From: an uncultured Aquincola sp.
Lineage (GTDB): Bacteria; Pseudomonadota; Gammaproteobacteria; Burkholderiales; Burkholderiaceae
Direction: 5' to 3'
Length of the DNA: 15,465 bases
Assembly (NCBI GenBank): GCA_937883885.1
Contig: CAKZXL010000949.1
Coordinates: forward strand, 1 to 15,465
The notes under the pieces were generated by a model. That model did not search any database and was not told where the DNA came from. It worked only from the letters and a program-made list of their open reading frames with translations. Each line of letters opens with the position of its first letter. Position 1 is the stretch's first letter. Positions 1 through 7,729 of this stretch are shown here, one piece after another. The translations under genes and the position numbers were made by a program.

Positions 1-746
1 CGGAAGCGCCCGATGGCGCCGGCCACGCCGTCGCGCCGCGCCACGCTGGGCCGGCCCAGGGCCAGGTCGCGGCCGATGGGCTTGCCCAGCAGGTCGGGGT
101 CGGCCGCCACGTCGCGCACGTCGTCGGCCACCTGATAGGCCTCGCCCAGGCATTCGCCGAAGGCGCGCCAGGCGGCCGGCTCGGCCCCCGCGGCCTGCGC
201 ACCGGCCGCGGTGGCAGCACCGAAGAGCGCACCCGTCTTGGCCCGCTGGTACTGCGCCAGCGACACCTGCGGCTCGCATTCCCAGGCCTGGCCGGCGCAG
301 ATGCCGCCCGGCATGCCCACGCCCGCCGCCACCGTGGCCAGCACCGGCGGCACGCGGGTGGGCCGGCTGCAGCGCACCTCGGCCAGCACCTGGAAGGCCC
401 GCACGATCAAGGCATCACCCGCCAGCACCGCCAGCCGCTCGCCGAAGGCGCGGTGCACGCTGGGCAGGCCGCGGCGCAGCGGCGCGTCGTCGAAGCACGG
501 CAGGTCGTCGTGCACCAGCGAAGCGCAGTGCAGCAGTTCGATGGCCACCGCGGCAGCGCCGGCCAGCGCCGGTTCGTCGTCGCCGCAGGCGGCGGCCACC
601 GCCAGCACCAGCCGGGGCCGCACGCGGGCGCCGCCGGGCAGCACCGCATGGCGCACCGCGGCGGCCAGCCGGGGTGGATGGCCGGGCCCCTCGGCCCCCT
701 GCAAGGCGGCCAGCAGCAACTCCTCGATGCGGTGCGATGGGTTCAC
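1..746 (-). CDS. crtE: Geranylgeranyl diphosphate synthase CrtE (partial, C-terminus beyond left edge)
   Basis: Trans-isoprenyl diphosphate synthase that extends allylic diphosphates with IPP to GGPP, the C20 precursor of carotenoids and of the bacteriochlorophyll tail. About 248 residues are visible with no stop; by family length about 40 C-terminal residues are missing. The first Asp-rich motif DDLPCFDD is at residues 80-87, in the bacterial GGPP/FPP synthase form with two extra residues, followed by LRRG. KTG is at 170-172 and the second Asp-rich motif DDVRD at 208-212. I chose the GTG at 746 because GGGAG lies 5 bases upstream. In-frame ATGs at 770 and 779 have no ribosome site and lie inside the PpsR operator, so I think them less likely. 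It is divergent from crtD and shares its operator region. Function is sure; the exact start is not. Confidence 0.92.
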   Translation of the reverse strand, partial: MNPSHRIEELLLAALQGAEGPGHPPRLAAAVRHAVLPGGARVRPRLVLAVAAACGDDEPALAGAAAVAIELLHCASLVHDDLPCFDDAPLRRGLPSVHRAFGERLAVLAGDALIVRAFQVLAEVRCSRPTRVPPVLATVAAGVGMPGGICAGQAWECEPQVSLAQYQRAKTGALFGAATAAGAQAAGAEPAAWRAFGECLGEAYQVADDVRDVAADPDLLGKPIGRDLALGRPSVARRDGVAGAIGRF

Positions 747-769
747 GGGCGCTCCCAGCCGGTTCGGCA

Positions 770-787
770 TGTCATTCATAAATGACA
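770..787. promoter_or_regulatory. PpsR operator 1 (crtE-crtD gap)
   Basis: The site TGTCATTCATAAATGACA is a perfect TGT-N12-ACA with full 7-base inverted arms (TGTCATT / AATGACA). This is the known binding pattern of the PpsR/CrtJ repressor family, and ppsR itself lies in this window. It sits in an AT-rich gap of an otherwise very GC-rich region, just upstream of the preferred crtE start. Confidence 0.8.
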
Positions 788-804
788 CAACAACTTTCGC
801 TATA

Positions 805-822
805 TGTAAATTAGGATAGACA
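805..822. promoter_or_regulatory. PpsR operator 2 (crtE-crtD gap)
   Basis: The site TGTAAATTAGGATAGACA is a second perfect TGT-N12-ACA, 17 bases after operator 1 (35 bases centre to centre) and 18 bases before the crtD ATG. Its arms are less symmetrical than those of operator 1. Tandem sites fit the cooperative binding of tetrameric PpsR described in other purple bacteria. Confidence 0.77.
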
Positions 823-840
823 CATGCAGCAGGAGCGTCA

Positions 841-2385
841 ATGTCCACCCGCGTGACGGTGATCGGTGCCGGCATCGGCGGGCTGGTGTGCGCCGCCCTG
901 CTGGCCGCCCAGGGCCACGACGTGCTGCTGCTGGAAAAAGCCGCCAGCCCCGGCGGCAAGCTGCGCGAGGTGCTGGCCGGCGGCCAGCCGATGGATGCCG
1001 GCCCCACGGTGTTCACGCTGCGGCAGGTGTTCGACGAGGTGTTCGAGCAGCTGGGCCAGCGGCTGGACGACCACCTGCACCTGGAGCCTGCTGCGGTGCT
1101 GGCGCGCCATGCCTGGGATGCCGAGCAGCACCTGGACCTGCATGCCGACTTCGAGGCCAGCGTCGATGCCATCGGCCGCTTTGCCGGCGCGGCCGAAGCG
1201 CGCGGCTACCGGCGCTTCTGCCTGCGCGCCCGCCGCATCCATGACACGCTGCAGGGCACCTTCATGCAGCGCCAGCGCCCCGGCGTGCTGGGCCTGGTGG
1301 GCCGCGTGGCCTGGCAGGGCCTGCCGGGGCTGGCGCGCATCTCGCCCTTCGGCAGCCTGGCGGGTGCGCTGGCCGGCCACTTCCAGGACGAGCGGCTGCG
1401 ACAGCTCTTCGGCCGCTATGCCACCTATTGCGGCTCATCGCCCTGGCTGGCGCCGGCCACGCTGATGCTGGTGGCCCATGTGGAACGCAGCGGCGTCTGG
1501 TACGTCGATGGCGGCATGCATCGCCTGGCGCAGGTGCTGGCCGCGCTGGCCACCCGCGCCGGCGCCCGGCTGCGTTACGGCGCCACGGTGCAGGAAGTGC
1601 TGGTGCAAGGCGGCCGCGCCTGCGGCGTGCGCCTTTCCAGCGGCGAGCGCCTGGCCGCCGACGCGGTGGTGTTCAACGGCGACGTGGGCGCGCTGGCCGC
1701 CGGCCACCTGGGCCCGGCGGTGCGCGAGGCGGCCGGTGCGGGCGCTCCCACCCGGCCGCAGCGCTCGCTCTCGGCCGTCACCTGGAATGCGGTGGCCAGC
1801 TGCCGCGGCTTTCCGCTGCTGCGGCACAACGTGTTCTTCTCGGCCGACTACCGCGCCGAGTTCAACGACCTGCAGGCCGGCCGGCTGCCGCGCGAGCCCA
1901 CGGCCTACCTGTGTGCGCAAGACCGCCGCGACAAGGCCCGCAGCGTGCACGGCGGCCCCGAGCGCCTGCTGCTGCTGGTCAATGCGCCGCCCGATGGCGA
2001 TGGCGACAACCCGGCCCTGCGGCCCGAGGAGATCGAACGATGCCGGCAGACGACCTTTCAACGGCTGGCCCGCTGCGGCCTGCTGCTCAAGCCCGAATCG
2101 GCGATGGTGACCACCACGCCGACCGACTTCGAAGCGATGTTCCCGGGCACCGGCGGGGCCTTGTACGGGCCGGCCAGCCATGGGTGGCAGGCGTCGTTCC
2201 GCCGCTGTGGCGCGGCCAGCCGCCTGCCGGGCCTGTACCTGGCGGGTGGCAGCACGCACCCGGGGCCGGGCGTGCCGATGGCGGCGCTCTCGGGCCGGCT
2301 GGCAGCGCAGCGCGTGACGGCCGACCTTGCTTCGATGCGGCGCCCGCACCCGGTGGTTATGCCTGGTGGTACCTCGATGCGCTGA
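841..2385 (+). CDS. crtD: 1-hydroxycarotenoid 3,4-desaturase (methoxyneurosporene dehydrogenase) CrtD
   Basis: FAD-dependent phytoene-desaturase-type oxidoreductase of 514 residues. By family knowledge it adds the 3,4 double bond to 1-hydroxy carotenoids in the spheroidene/spirilloxanthin branch, after CrtC. The N-terminal Rossmann motif GAGIGG is at residues 9-14, with the ribose-binding Glu near 32. The C-terminal FAD segment is GLYLAGGSTHPGPGVPMAA from residue 464. The ATG has an AGGAG six bases upstream. The genomic place beside crtC and crtE separates it from CrtI, which is encoded at 10600-12165. The last 15 or so residues are read from DNA that encodes the crtC N-terminus in another frame and do not look conserved. 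It is probably controlled by the PpsR operators directly upstream and cotranscribed with crtC. Confidence 0.93.
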   Translation: MSTRVTVIGAGIGGLVCAALLAAQGHDVLLLEKAASPGGKLREVLAGGQPMDAGPTVFTLRQVFDEVFEQLGQRLDDHLHLEPAAVLARHAWDAEQHLDLHADFEASVDAIGRFAGAAEARGYRRFCLRARRIHDTLQGTFMQRQRPGVLGLVGRVAWQGLPGLARISPFGSLAGALAGHFQDERLRQLFGRYATYCGSSPWLAPATLMLVAHVERSGVWYVDGGMHRLAQVLAALATRAGARLRYGATVQEVLVQGGRACGVRLSSGERLAADAVVFNGDVGALAAGHLGPAVREAAGAGAPTRPQRSLSAVTWNAVASCRGFPLLRHNVFFSADYRAEFNDLQAGRLPREPTAYLCAQDRRDKARSVHGGPERLLLLVNAPPDGDGDNPALRPEEIERCRQTTFQRLARCGLLLKPESAMVTTTPTDFEAMFPGTGGALYGPASHGWQASFRRCGAASRLPGLYLAGGSTHPGPGVPMAALSGRLAAQRVTADLASMRRPHPVVMPGGTSMR

Positions 2386-3242
2386 GCGACGACGGCCGCC
2401 ATGGTCTGGCGCTCATCGCCTTCATTGGCAGCGTGTTTTCGCCGTACTACGCGGCTGCGCGCCGCCGCGGCCAGGCACCGGCGGCCGAGCACTGCGCCGT
2501 CAACCTGGCGTTGTACGGCACGGGCGGCCACCGCTGGGCGATGACCGAACGCGGCGGGCGCCATGTGCAGCGCAGCGCCGACCACCTGGCCATCGGCCCC
2601 AGCCGGCTGCAATGGCACGGCGACCGGCTGGTGATCGACGTCGACGAGATCACCGCGCCCTGGCCCAGCCGCCTGCGTGGCCGCATCGAGCTGCAGGGGC
2701 GCAGCCTCACCGCCATCGACCTGCCGCTGGACGACGCCGGCCGCCACCACTGGACACCGATCGCACCCAGCGCGCGGGTGTCGGTGTCGCTGGACAAGCC
2801 GGGCCTGCAATGGGCAGGCACCGGCTACCTGGATGCCAATGCCGGCAGCCGCCCGCTGGCCGACGACTTCACGCGCTGGCACTGGTGCCGCGCCGCGCTG
2901 GGCCAGGGCCACACCGCCATCACCTACGACGTGCAGCGGCAGGACGGCAGCCAGCAGGCGCTGGCGCTGGCCATCGATGCCGCGGGCGGCCTGCAACTGC
3001 TCGACCCGCCGCCGGAAAGCCGCCTGCCCACCGCCCGCTGGGGCGTGGCCCGCCCCACCCGCGGCGCCGATCCGCGGCTGCTGATGACGATGGAGGACGG
3101 CCCCTTCTACAACCGCTCGTTGATCGAGACCACGCTGCTGGGCCAACGCGTGCGGGCGGTGCACGAGAGCCTGTCGCTGCAGCGCTTTGCGCAGCGCTGG
3201 GTGCAGGCCATGCTGCCTTTCAAGATGCCGCGGCGGGCATGA
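2331..3242 (+). CDS. crtC: Acyclic carotenoid 1,2-hydratase (hydroxyneurosporene synthase) CrtC; start codon unresolved
   Basis: CrtC adds water across the 1,2 double bond of neurosporene or lycopene, giving the hydroxyl group that CrtD and later enzymes act on. The frame ending at 3242 shows family features: GGYAWWYLDALSDDG near the start, IAFIGSVFSPYY, WAMTERG, GYLDANAG, TYDV (its Asp is a candidate proton donor) and the C-terminal MLPFKMPRR. Homology begins at about Phe 2331, inside the 3' end of crtD. No ATG, GTG, TTG or CTG occurs in this frame between 2223 and 2381. The first conventional start, GTG at 2433, would remove the conserved WWYLDALSDDG segment, although it would still leave about 269 residues, near the shorter Rhodobacter proteins. 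A one-base sequence difference, a frameshift from crtD, or a late start are all possible. Family assignment is sure; the left boundary is set by homology only. Confidence 0.88.
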   Translation, partial: FDAAPAPGGYAWWYLDALSDDGRHGLALIAFIGSVFSPYYAAARRRGQAPAAEHCAVNLALYGTGGHRWAMTERGGRHVQRSADHLAIGPSRLQWHGDRLVIDVDEITAPWPSRLRGRIELQGRSLTAIDLPLDDAGRHHWTPIAPSARVSVSLDKPGLQWAGTGYLDANAGSRPLADDFTRWHWCRAALGQGHTAITYDVQRQDGSQQALALAIDAAGGLQLLDPPPESRLPTARWGVARPTRGADPRLLMTMEDGPFYNRSLIETTLLGQRVRAVHESLSLQRFAQRWVQAMLPFKMPRRA

Positions 3243-3253
3243 GCCCATCGGCA

Positions 3254-3278
3254 GCCGCGGGCTTTGGCGCGGCAAAGC
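3254..3278 (+). repeat. Two overlapping, mutually exclusive hairpins after crtC
   Basis: GCCGCG (3254-3259) pairs with CGCGGC (3268-3273) over an 8-base loop. Overlapping it, GCTTTG (3261-3266) pairs with CAAAGC (3273-3278) over a 6-base loop. Both cannot form at once. There is no T-run, so this is not a classical intrinsic terminator. It may protect the crtC mRNA end or weakly attenuate readthrough. Confidence 0.4.
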
Positions 3279-3280
3279 AA

Positions 3281-3309
3281 TTGGCAAAGGCCGATGCTGC
3301 GGCCAGAAT
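3281..3309 (+). promoter_or_regulatory. Possible sigma-70 promoter for the GGDEF gene
   Basis: TTGGCA (5 of 6 to the -35 consensus), a 17-base spacer, then CAGAAT (4 of 6 to the -10). It lies 30 bases before the ATG at 3339 and just after the crtC hairpins, so the GGDEF gene may be transcribed separately from crtDC. Pattern match only. Confidence 0.3.
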
Positions 3310-3338
3310 GAGGCCGCCATTGCCGCCCGATCGGACGC

Positions 3339-4661
3339 ATGAACAAGAACAATGTCGCCACCCAGCCAGGTGAAGTTTCCGGGGCTTTTCTCATCGGCAT
3401 GCTGCAATCCTTCGGCGCCACGCACATCCTGCCGACCGAGCAGATACCGTTTCCCGTCAATGGCCTTCGCGCCGAAGCCTGGTACCCGTACGACCACCTG
3501 GTGCAGCTCAACCGATTGATCGAAGAGCAGGTGCCGCATTCGAACAGCATCCTGTTCTGGGCCGGCGTGCGGTTCATCGAGCTGTGGTACCGGCAGGGCC
3601 CCGGCCGCCACATGATCCGCAGCGGCCTGGACTGGGTGTACTGCAACGACAAGGGCGGTGGCTACAACTCGGTGGTGCGGGGCGAACACATCGGCTGGTG
3701 CCGCAACCGGCTGACCGACGAAGCGCAAGGATTGGCCTGGGTCGAGAACGTGATGCCGCTGTCGCCGGCTTATCTGCGGGGCATCTTCTTCGGCGGCTTC
3801 TGCCTGTTCGACGACATGGCGTATTTCAATACCGAAGTCGACAGCGTGACCAACGATGCTGCATTGCCGTTTCAATGCACCGTCATCAAATTGATCTTCA
3901 AGAAAGCCAATCCGGCCATCTCCGCGAATCGCCTGGCGCAATTGCGCAACTGGGGCGAGGCGGCCGGCCAGCTGTCGGCGCAAGAAGCTGAAGAGCTGCT
4001 TTGGCGCTACCGTCACCAGCTCAACCTCTCGACCCTGCTCAGCGATTACAACGAACACATCGCCGACCTGACCGGCCGCGCCTTCAGCAGCCTGCATGCC
4101 ATCACCGACCAGCTGGCCGCGGCCAATCTGCAGCTGGCCTCCGAGGCCACGACCGACCCGCTCACCGGCCTGCACAACAAGCGCTACTTCGAACGCGAGA
4201 TCGCGGCCAAGCTCAACTTCGCCCGGCGCGAGCAGCACCCGGTGTGCGCGATGATGATCGACATCGACCACTTCAAGCGCTTCAACGACCACTACGGCCA
4301 CCTGGCCGGCGACGCCGCCATCAAGTCGGTGGCCGACTGCATCCGCGGCACCATCACCCGCGGCAGCGACCTCATCGCCCGCTTCGGCGGCGAAGAGTTC
4401 GTGGTGGTGCTGGTGCACATCGACGCAGCGGGCGTGCACCGGGTCGCCCGCAAGATCGCGGCGGCGATCGCGGCGCTGCGCATCCCGCATGAAAGGTCCG
4501 ACTGCTGCGCCTGGCTCAGCATCAGCATCGGCTCGGCGATGGCACAGGGCGCCACCGACATCCAGGGGCTGCTGCAGCGCGCCGACGAGGCCCTGTACCG
4601 GGCCAAGGCGCAAGGCCGCAACCGCCATGTGCATGCCGATGGACCGGCGGGCCCGGCCTGA
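3339..4661 (+). CDS. GGDEF diguanylate cyclase with unrecognised N-terminal sensor-like domain
   Basis: A 440-residue soluble protein with no membrane segment. The C-terminal half (about 265-430) is a complete GGDEF domain: [10 protein letters not shown] at 271-280, [18 protein letters not shown] at 308-325 and the active site GGEEF at 350-354. The product-inhibition I-site RGSD is at 341-344, exactly five residues before GGEEF. The residues expected for making cyclic di-GMP and for feedback inhibition by it are therefore present. Residues 1-230 are rich in aromatics and Gly, with cysteines at 102, 121, 155 and 180 and an FGGFCLFDD stretch. They recall small-molecule-binding sensor folds, but I cannot name a family. 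Residues 195-270 are probably a helical linker. The start has only a weak upstream GGA. No part of it is photosynthesis-specific. Its 3' end nearly touches the flagellar promoter of the next gene. Confidence 0.88.
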   Translation: MNKNNVATQPGEVSGAFLIGMLQSFGATHILPTEQIPFPVNGLRAEAWYPYDHLVQLNRLIEEQVPHSNSILFWAGVRFIELWYRQGPGRHMIRSGLDWVYCNDKGGGYNSVVRGEHIGWCRNRLTDEAQGLAWVENVMPLSPAYLRGIFFGGFCLFDDMAYFNTEVDSVTNDAALPFQCTVIKLIFKKANPAISANRLAQLRNWGEAAGQLSAQEAEELLWRYRHQLNLSTLLSDYNEHIADLTGRAFSSLHAITDQLAAANLQLASEATTDPLTGLHNKRYFEREIAAKLNFARREQHPVCAMMIDIDHFKRFNDHYGHLAGDAAIKSVADCIRGTITRGSDLIARFGGEEFVVVLVHIDAAGVHRVARKIAAAIAALRIPHERSDCCAWLSISIGSAMAQGATDIQGLLQRADEALYRAKAQGRNRHVHADGPAGPA

Positions 4662-4662
4662 T

Positions 4663-4689
4663 TCAAGTCCGCAGGTTCGCGGCCGATAG
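4663..4689 (+). promoter_or_regulatory. Sigma-28 (FliA) promoter of the chemoreceptor gene
   Basis: TCAAGTCC, an 11-base spacer, then GCCGATAG, compared with the FliA consensus TAAAGTTT-N11-GCCGATAA. The spacing is exact and the -10 matches 7 of 8. It begins two bases after the stop of the GGDEF gene, giving a leader of about 40 bases to the ATG at 4739. It implies control by the flagellar class 3 regulon rather than by PpsR. Confidence 0.72.
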
Positions 4690-4738
4690 CACCGTAGCCC
4701 CGCCCGTGCGGGTGGTGAAGACTTTCCGGGACCGCCCC

Positions 4739-6334
4739 ATGTACCTGTCCAAGCTGAGCGTCAGCCGGCGCCTGCAGTTCGCCTTCGGCATCATCCTGGC
4801 CATCCTGGCCATCGTGGCCGGCATCGCGATGCTGAAGGTGCACACCATCGAATCCGCGCTGCGCGCCAACGGCGAGGAGCATGCGCGCATCCAGCGCTTT
4901 GCCATCAACTTCCGCGGCTCGGCCCACGACCGGGCCATCGCCATCCGCGACTACGCCCTGGCCACCACCGACGAGCAGCGCCGCAAGGAAGCCGAAGCCA
5001 TCGAGCAGCTGGCGCGCTTCTATGCCGAGTCCGATGCGCCGCTGCAGGCGCTGATCGCCAAGTCGGCCGACGCCGCTGAACTGCAGAAGCTGTACGGCGC
5101 GATCAAGGACATCGAAGCCCAGGCCACCGCCAGCACCCAGGCCGTGACCGCCGCCGTGAACCAGGGCGACCAGGCCACCGCGCACTCGCTGCTGTGGTCG
5201 CGCGCCAAGCCGCAATACGTGCAGTGGCTGGCGTCCATCAACCGCCTGATCGAATTTGAAGAAGCCCGGCTGCAGGCGCTCAACACCGTGGCCATGCAGG
5301 AAGCTGCGGGCTTTCGTACCGTGATGTTCACGGCGCTGGGCTTGTCGCTGCTGGTGGGGGTGGCGCTGGCCGCGGTGATCTCGCGCAACATCGTCGGCCA
5401 GCTGGGCGCCGAGCCGGCGCAGCTGGGCCAGGCGGCCGAACGCGTGGCGGCCGGCGACCTCAGCCCGGTGCCCGGCGCGGCACAGGCGCCGGCCGGCAGC
5501 GTGCTGGCTTCGCTGGGCAGCATGCAGCAGGCCCTGGCCCGCGTGGTGGGCCAGGTGCGCACCGCCTCCGACACCATCGCCACCGGCTCGGTGCAGATCG
5601 CCACCGGCAACCTCGACCTGTCGCAGCGCACCGAAACGCAGGCCAGCAGCCTGCAGCAGACCGCCGCCACCATGGACGAGCTGGGCACCACCGTGCGCCA
5701 CAACGCCGACAGCGCGGCCCAGGCCAACGAGCTGGCGCGCAGCGCCTCGGCCGTGGCGGTGCAAGGCGGCGAAGTGGTGGGCCGGGTGGTGACCACGATG
5801 CAGGGCATCAACGACAGCAGCCGCAAGATCGGCGACATCATCGGCGTCATCGACGCCATCGCCTTCCAGACCAACATCCTGGCCTTGAACGCGGCGGTGG
5901 AAGCCGCCCGCGCCGGCGAGCAGGGCCGTGGCTTTGCGGTGGTGGCCAGCGAGGTGCGCAGCCTGGCCCAGCGCAGCGCCGGCGCAGCCAAGGAAATCAA
6001 GACCCTGATCAACCGCAGCGTGGAGCAGGTGGAGCAAGGCACGGTGCTGGTGGACGATGCCGGCAAGACCATGGGCGAGATCGTCAGCGCGATCCAGCGC
6101 GTCAGCGGCATCGTGGCCGAGATCAGCTCGGCCAGCGAGGCGCAGAGCGCCGGCGTTCGCCAGGTGGGCCAGGCCGTCAGCCACATGGACCAGAGCACGC
6201 AGCAGAACGCCGCGCTGGTGGAGCAAAGCGCCGCCGCGGCCGAAAGCCTGAAGATGCAGGCCCATGAACTGGTGCAGGCCGTGGCCGTCTTCAAGCTGGC
6301 GGGCAGCGGCGCGCCACACCTCGAAAAAACCTGA
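4739..6334 (+). CDS. Methyl-accepting chemotaxis protein (transmembrane chemoreceptor)
   Basis: A 531-residue inner-membrane receptor feeding CheA/CheW. TM1 is at about residues 14-33 ([18 protein letters not shown]). A mostly helical periplasmic domain of about 155 residues (four-helix-bundle type) follows. TM2 is at about 194-214, a HAMP-like region at 215-270, then the long cytoplasmic coiled coil. The highly conserved hairpin tip [20 protein letters not shown] begins at residue 371, followed by [18 protein letters not shown] saw no C-terminal CheR/CheB-binding pentapeptide of the NWETF type; the protein ends LEKT. The ATG at 4739 starts the typical short basic leader [15 protein letters not shown] at 4706 is in frame but has no ribosome site. 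The sigma-28 promoter just upstream supports a role in swimming behaviour. The ligand is unknown; energy or light-linked taxis is a guess from the neighbourhood. Confidence 0.93.
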   Translation: MYLSKLSVSRRLQFAFGIILAILAIVAGIAMLKVHTIESALRANGEEHARIQRFAINFRGSAHDRAIAIRDYALATTDEQRRKEAEAIEQLARFYAESDAPLQALIAKSADAAELQKLYGAIKDIEAQATASTQAVTAAVNQGDQATAHSLLWSRAKPQYVQWLASINRLIEFEEARLQALNTVAMQEAAGFRTVMFTALGLSLLVGVALAAVISRNIVGQLGAEPAQLGQAAERVAAGDLSPVPGAAQAPAGSVLASLGSMQQALARVVGQVRTASDTIATGSVQIATGNLDLSQRTETQASSLQQTAATMDELGTTVRHNADSAAQANELARSASAVAVQGGEVVGRVVTTMQGINDSSRKIGDIIGVIDAIAFQTNILALNAAVEAARAGEQGRGFAVVASEVRSLAQRSAGAAKEIKTLINRSVEQVEQGTVLVDDAGKTMGEIVSAIQRVSGIVAEISSASEAQSAGVRQVGQAVSHMDQSTQQNAALVEQSAAAAESLKMQAHELVQAVAVFKLAGSGAPHLEKT

Positions 6335-6408
6335 TCGACCGTCTGCCTCCTGCTGCTTGAAGCGAAGTGTCCGATCCGCAGAATCGGCCCCTTCGACAAG
6401 CTTGCAAG

Positions 6409-6416
6409 AAGGAGGT
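6409..6416 (+). promoter_or_regulatory. Full-consensus Shine-Dalgarno
   Basis: AAGGAGGT, complementary to the 16S 3' end over eight bases and well placed before the ATG at 6422. It is the strongest ribosome site in the window and fixes that start. The same gap also has an inverted repeat CCGAT/ATCGG (6371-6387, 7-base loop) with no T-run. Confidence 0.75.
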
Positions 6417-6421
6417 ACGGC

Positions 6422-6859
6422 ATGTTCTTCGCCATCGTCTGGCTGAGTGTGGCGGCGCTGCTGGCGCTGTGGTCCGGCGGCTTGTGGGCCGTGGATGCAC
6501 TGGCCACCTGGTCGGCCGCGCAGGCCGGCACCGCGGGCGCCCTGCCCGCGCTGACCCTGCCCGGCTGGCTCACCCCGTGGATATCGCCCGAGCTGGCCGC
6601 CAGCCTGACGGCCGCGCTGGCCGACCTGGCGCCCTGGTTCGACGGCCTGGTGGGCCTGCTGCCCGCCATCGCCGGCGGCGTGACGGTGCTGCTGTGGCTG
6701 CTGTGGGCCTTCGGTGCGCTGGTGCTGCTGGGCGTGGGCGTGGCCCTGCACCTGGGCATCCGGGCGCTGCAACGCCGCGCACGCCGCCAGCATCCGCCTG
6801 CGCAGCCGCGCAGTTTCACCGCGGCCACCGACCCTGCGGCCACCGGCTGGCCGCGCTGA
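6422..6859 (+). CDS. Small membrane protein of unknown function
   Basis: A 145-residue protein I do not recognise. It has a hydrophobic segment at about 2-24, possibly a signal anchor, a Pro/Trp-containing loop (GWLTPWISPE at 48-57), and a second strong membrane segment at about 83-112. A short basic, proline-containing cytoplasmic tail follows (RALQRRARRQ and onward). The start is fixed by the AAGGAGGT ribosome site. Its stop overlaps the start of the ExoD-family gene (TGATG), so the two are almost certainly translated together and may act together in the envelope. Nothing catalytic is visible. Confidence 0.75.
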   Translation: MFFAIVWLSVAALLALWSGGLWAVDALATWSAAQAGTAGALPALTLPGWLTPWISPELAASLTAALADLAPWFDGLVGLLPAIAGGVTVLLWLLWAFGALVLLGVGVALHLGIRALQRRARRQHPPAQPRSFTAATDPAATGWPR

Positions 6860-7584
6860 TGCGGGTCGACGACTCGCCGGCGGCAGCGCCCGGGTCGGGT
6901 GATGACGCGCACCACCCCGCCGGCCTGGCCGCGCGGCTGCGCGCCGCCGCCGGGCTGACGGACGAAGGCGTCTCGCTGCAATGGCTGGCCCAGGCGCACG
7001 GGCCGGCCGCCCACGGCAGCCTGCTGCTGTTGCTGGCCGTGCCCTGCCTGCTGCCGGTGCCCGGCGCCGGCACGGTGGTGGGCATGGGCATCCTGGCCCT
7101 GGCGCTGGCGCTGTGGCGCACGCCCGGCGCGCTCGCCGGTGCGCCCGCCCGGTGCGCGGGAGGCTTCCACGCCGCAGAAACACCGCCTGCAGGCGGCCGG
7201 GCTGCGGCGTTCACGCTGCCGGCCCGCGTGGGGGCCCTGCGTCTTTCACCCCGCTGGGCCGCCCGCGTGCTGCGGCTGCTGGCCGCCACCTACGCCCTGG
7301 CCGGCCGCCTCTCGCGCCAGCGCCTCAGCCACCTGGCCACCGCCCACCCGCGCCTGCTGCTGGCTGCGCTGGTGGCAGCCATGGCCATCATCATCGTGCT
7401 GCCCATTCCCTTCGGCAACGTGCTGCCGGCCCTGGCGCTGATGCTGCTGGGCATCGGCCTGGTGTTCCACGACGGCGTGGCCGTGCTGCTGGGCTGGCTG
7501 TTCTCGGCGTTGGCGCTCTGCTTCACCGCCGCGCTGTGCGTCGGTGCCTGGGCGTTGGCGGCGCGGGGGTGGGCGGGGTGGTGA
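6859..7584 (+). CDS. ExoD-family membrane protein
   Basis: A 241-residue inner-membrane protein. Residues 50-86 (HGSLLLLLAVPCLLPVPGAGTV and on) match the conserved N-terminal signature of the ExoD family, a Pro/Gly-rich membrane hairpin after a cytoplasmic helix. A basic stretch at 128-165 (LSPRWAARVLR, SRQRLSHLA) is followed by two or three more membrane segments (about 166-183, 186-203 and 207-235), with IPFGNVLPALALMLLGIGL typical of the family's C-terminal half. ExoD was named for an effect on exopolysaccharide in rhizobia, but its molecular function is not known. Translation is coupled to the upstream small membrane protein, and no separate ribosome site is seen. The first 25 residues are poorly conserved in appearance and the true start could be later. 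Confidence 0.75.
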   Translation: MRVDDSPAAAPGSGDDAHHPAGLAARLRAAAGLTDEGVSLQWLAQAHGPAAHGSLLLLLAVPCLLPVPGAGTVVGMGILALALALWRTPGALAGAPARCAGGFHAAETPPAGGRAAAFTLPARVGALRLSPRWAARVLRLLAATYALAGRLSRQRLSHLATAHPRLLLAALVAAMAIIIVLPIPFGNVLPALALMLLGIGLVFHDGVAVLLGWLFSALALCFTAALCVGAWALAARGWAGW

Positions 7585-7623
7585 GCGACGCAGACCGGGC
7601 ACACCCCGCGTACCTGGCCTGCC

Positions 7624-7651
7624 TTGACAATACGTATCGAATACTTATGAA
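7624..7651 (+). promoter_or_regulatory. Promoter with tandem operator-like repeats, upstream of the HTH gene
   Basis: A perfect -35 TTGACA (7624-7629), a 16-base spacer and TATGAA (7646-7651). The spacer holds ATACGTAT (a perfect palindrome, 7630-7637) and ATACTTAT (7641-7648), 11 bases apart start to start, about one helical turn. This fits autoregulation by the HTH protein encoded at 7713-8045, as is usual for antitoxins. Confidence 0.5.
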
Positions 7652-7729
7652 GTCTTCTTCGACTACGACGGTGGAGTACGGATCGTGAGCATTGAAGAGG
7701 TCAGGAAGCGCGATGAACGCACGTACTGA
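7646..7729 (+). pseudogene. Possible remnant of a RelE/ParE-like toxin C-terminus
   Basis: This frame reads YEVFFDYDGGVRIVSIEEV, then RKRDERTY and stop. The pattern (aromatic strand, Asp/Gly turn, hydrophobic strand, basic end with final Tyr) is like the last two strands of RelE-superfamily toxins. The stop overlaps the start of the antitoxin-like gene by 17 bases, which is the usual toxin-antitoxin arrangement. Upstream, the same frame has a stop at 7625, no start codon, and nothing toxin-like. The promoter described at 7624-7651 runs into it. I therefore read it as a truncated toxin, but the stretch is only 27 codons and the resemblance could be chance. Confidence 0.35.

Noticed and set aside
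4706..4738. GTG 4706 as the chemoreceptor start
   Set aside because: No ribosome site, and it would place unconserved residues before the typical receptor leader that starts at ATG 4739.
2058..7183. Very long minus-strand open frames (over 850 codons) opposite crtD/crtC, the GGDEF gene and the chemoreceptor
   Set aside because: They lie antisense to genes with clear family motifs and give low-complexity Ala/Arg/Gly/His-rich proteins, as expected where GC-rich third positions remove stops.
7646..7729. BrnT-type toxin
   Set aside because: The ending has the basic, Arg-rich look, but the rest does not fit BrnT; the RelE-like reading is somewhat better and itself weak.
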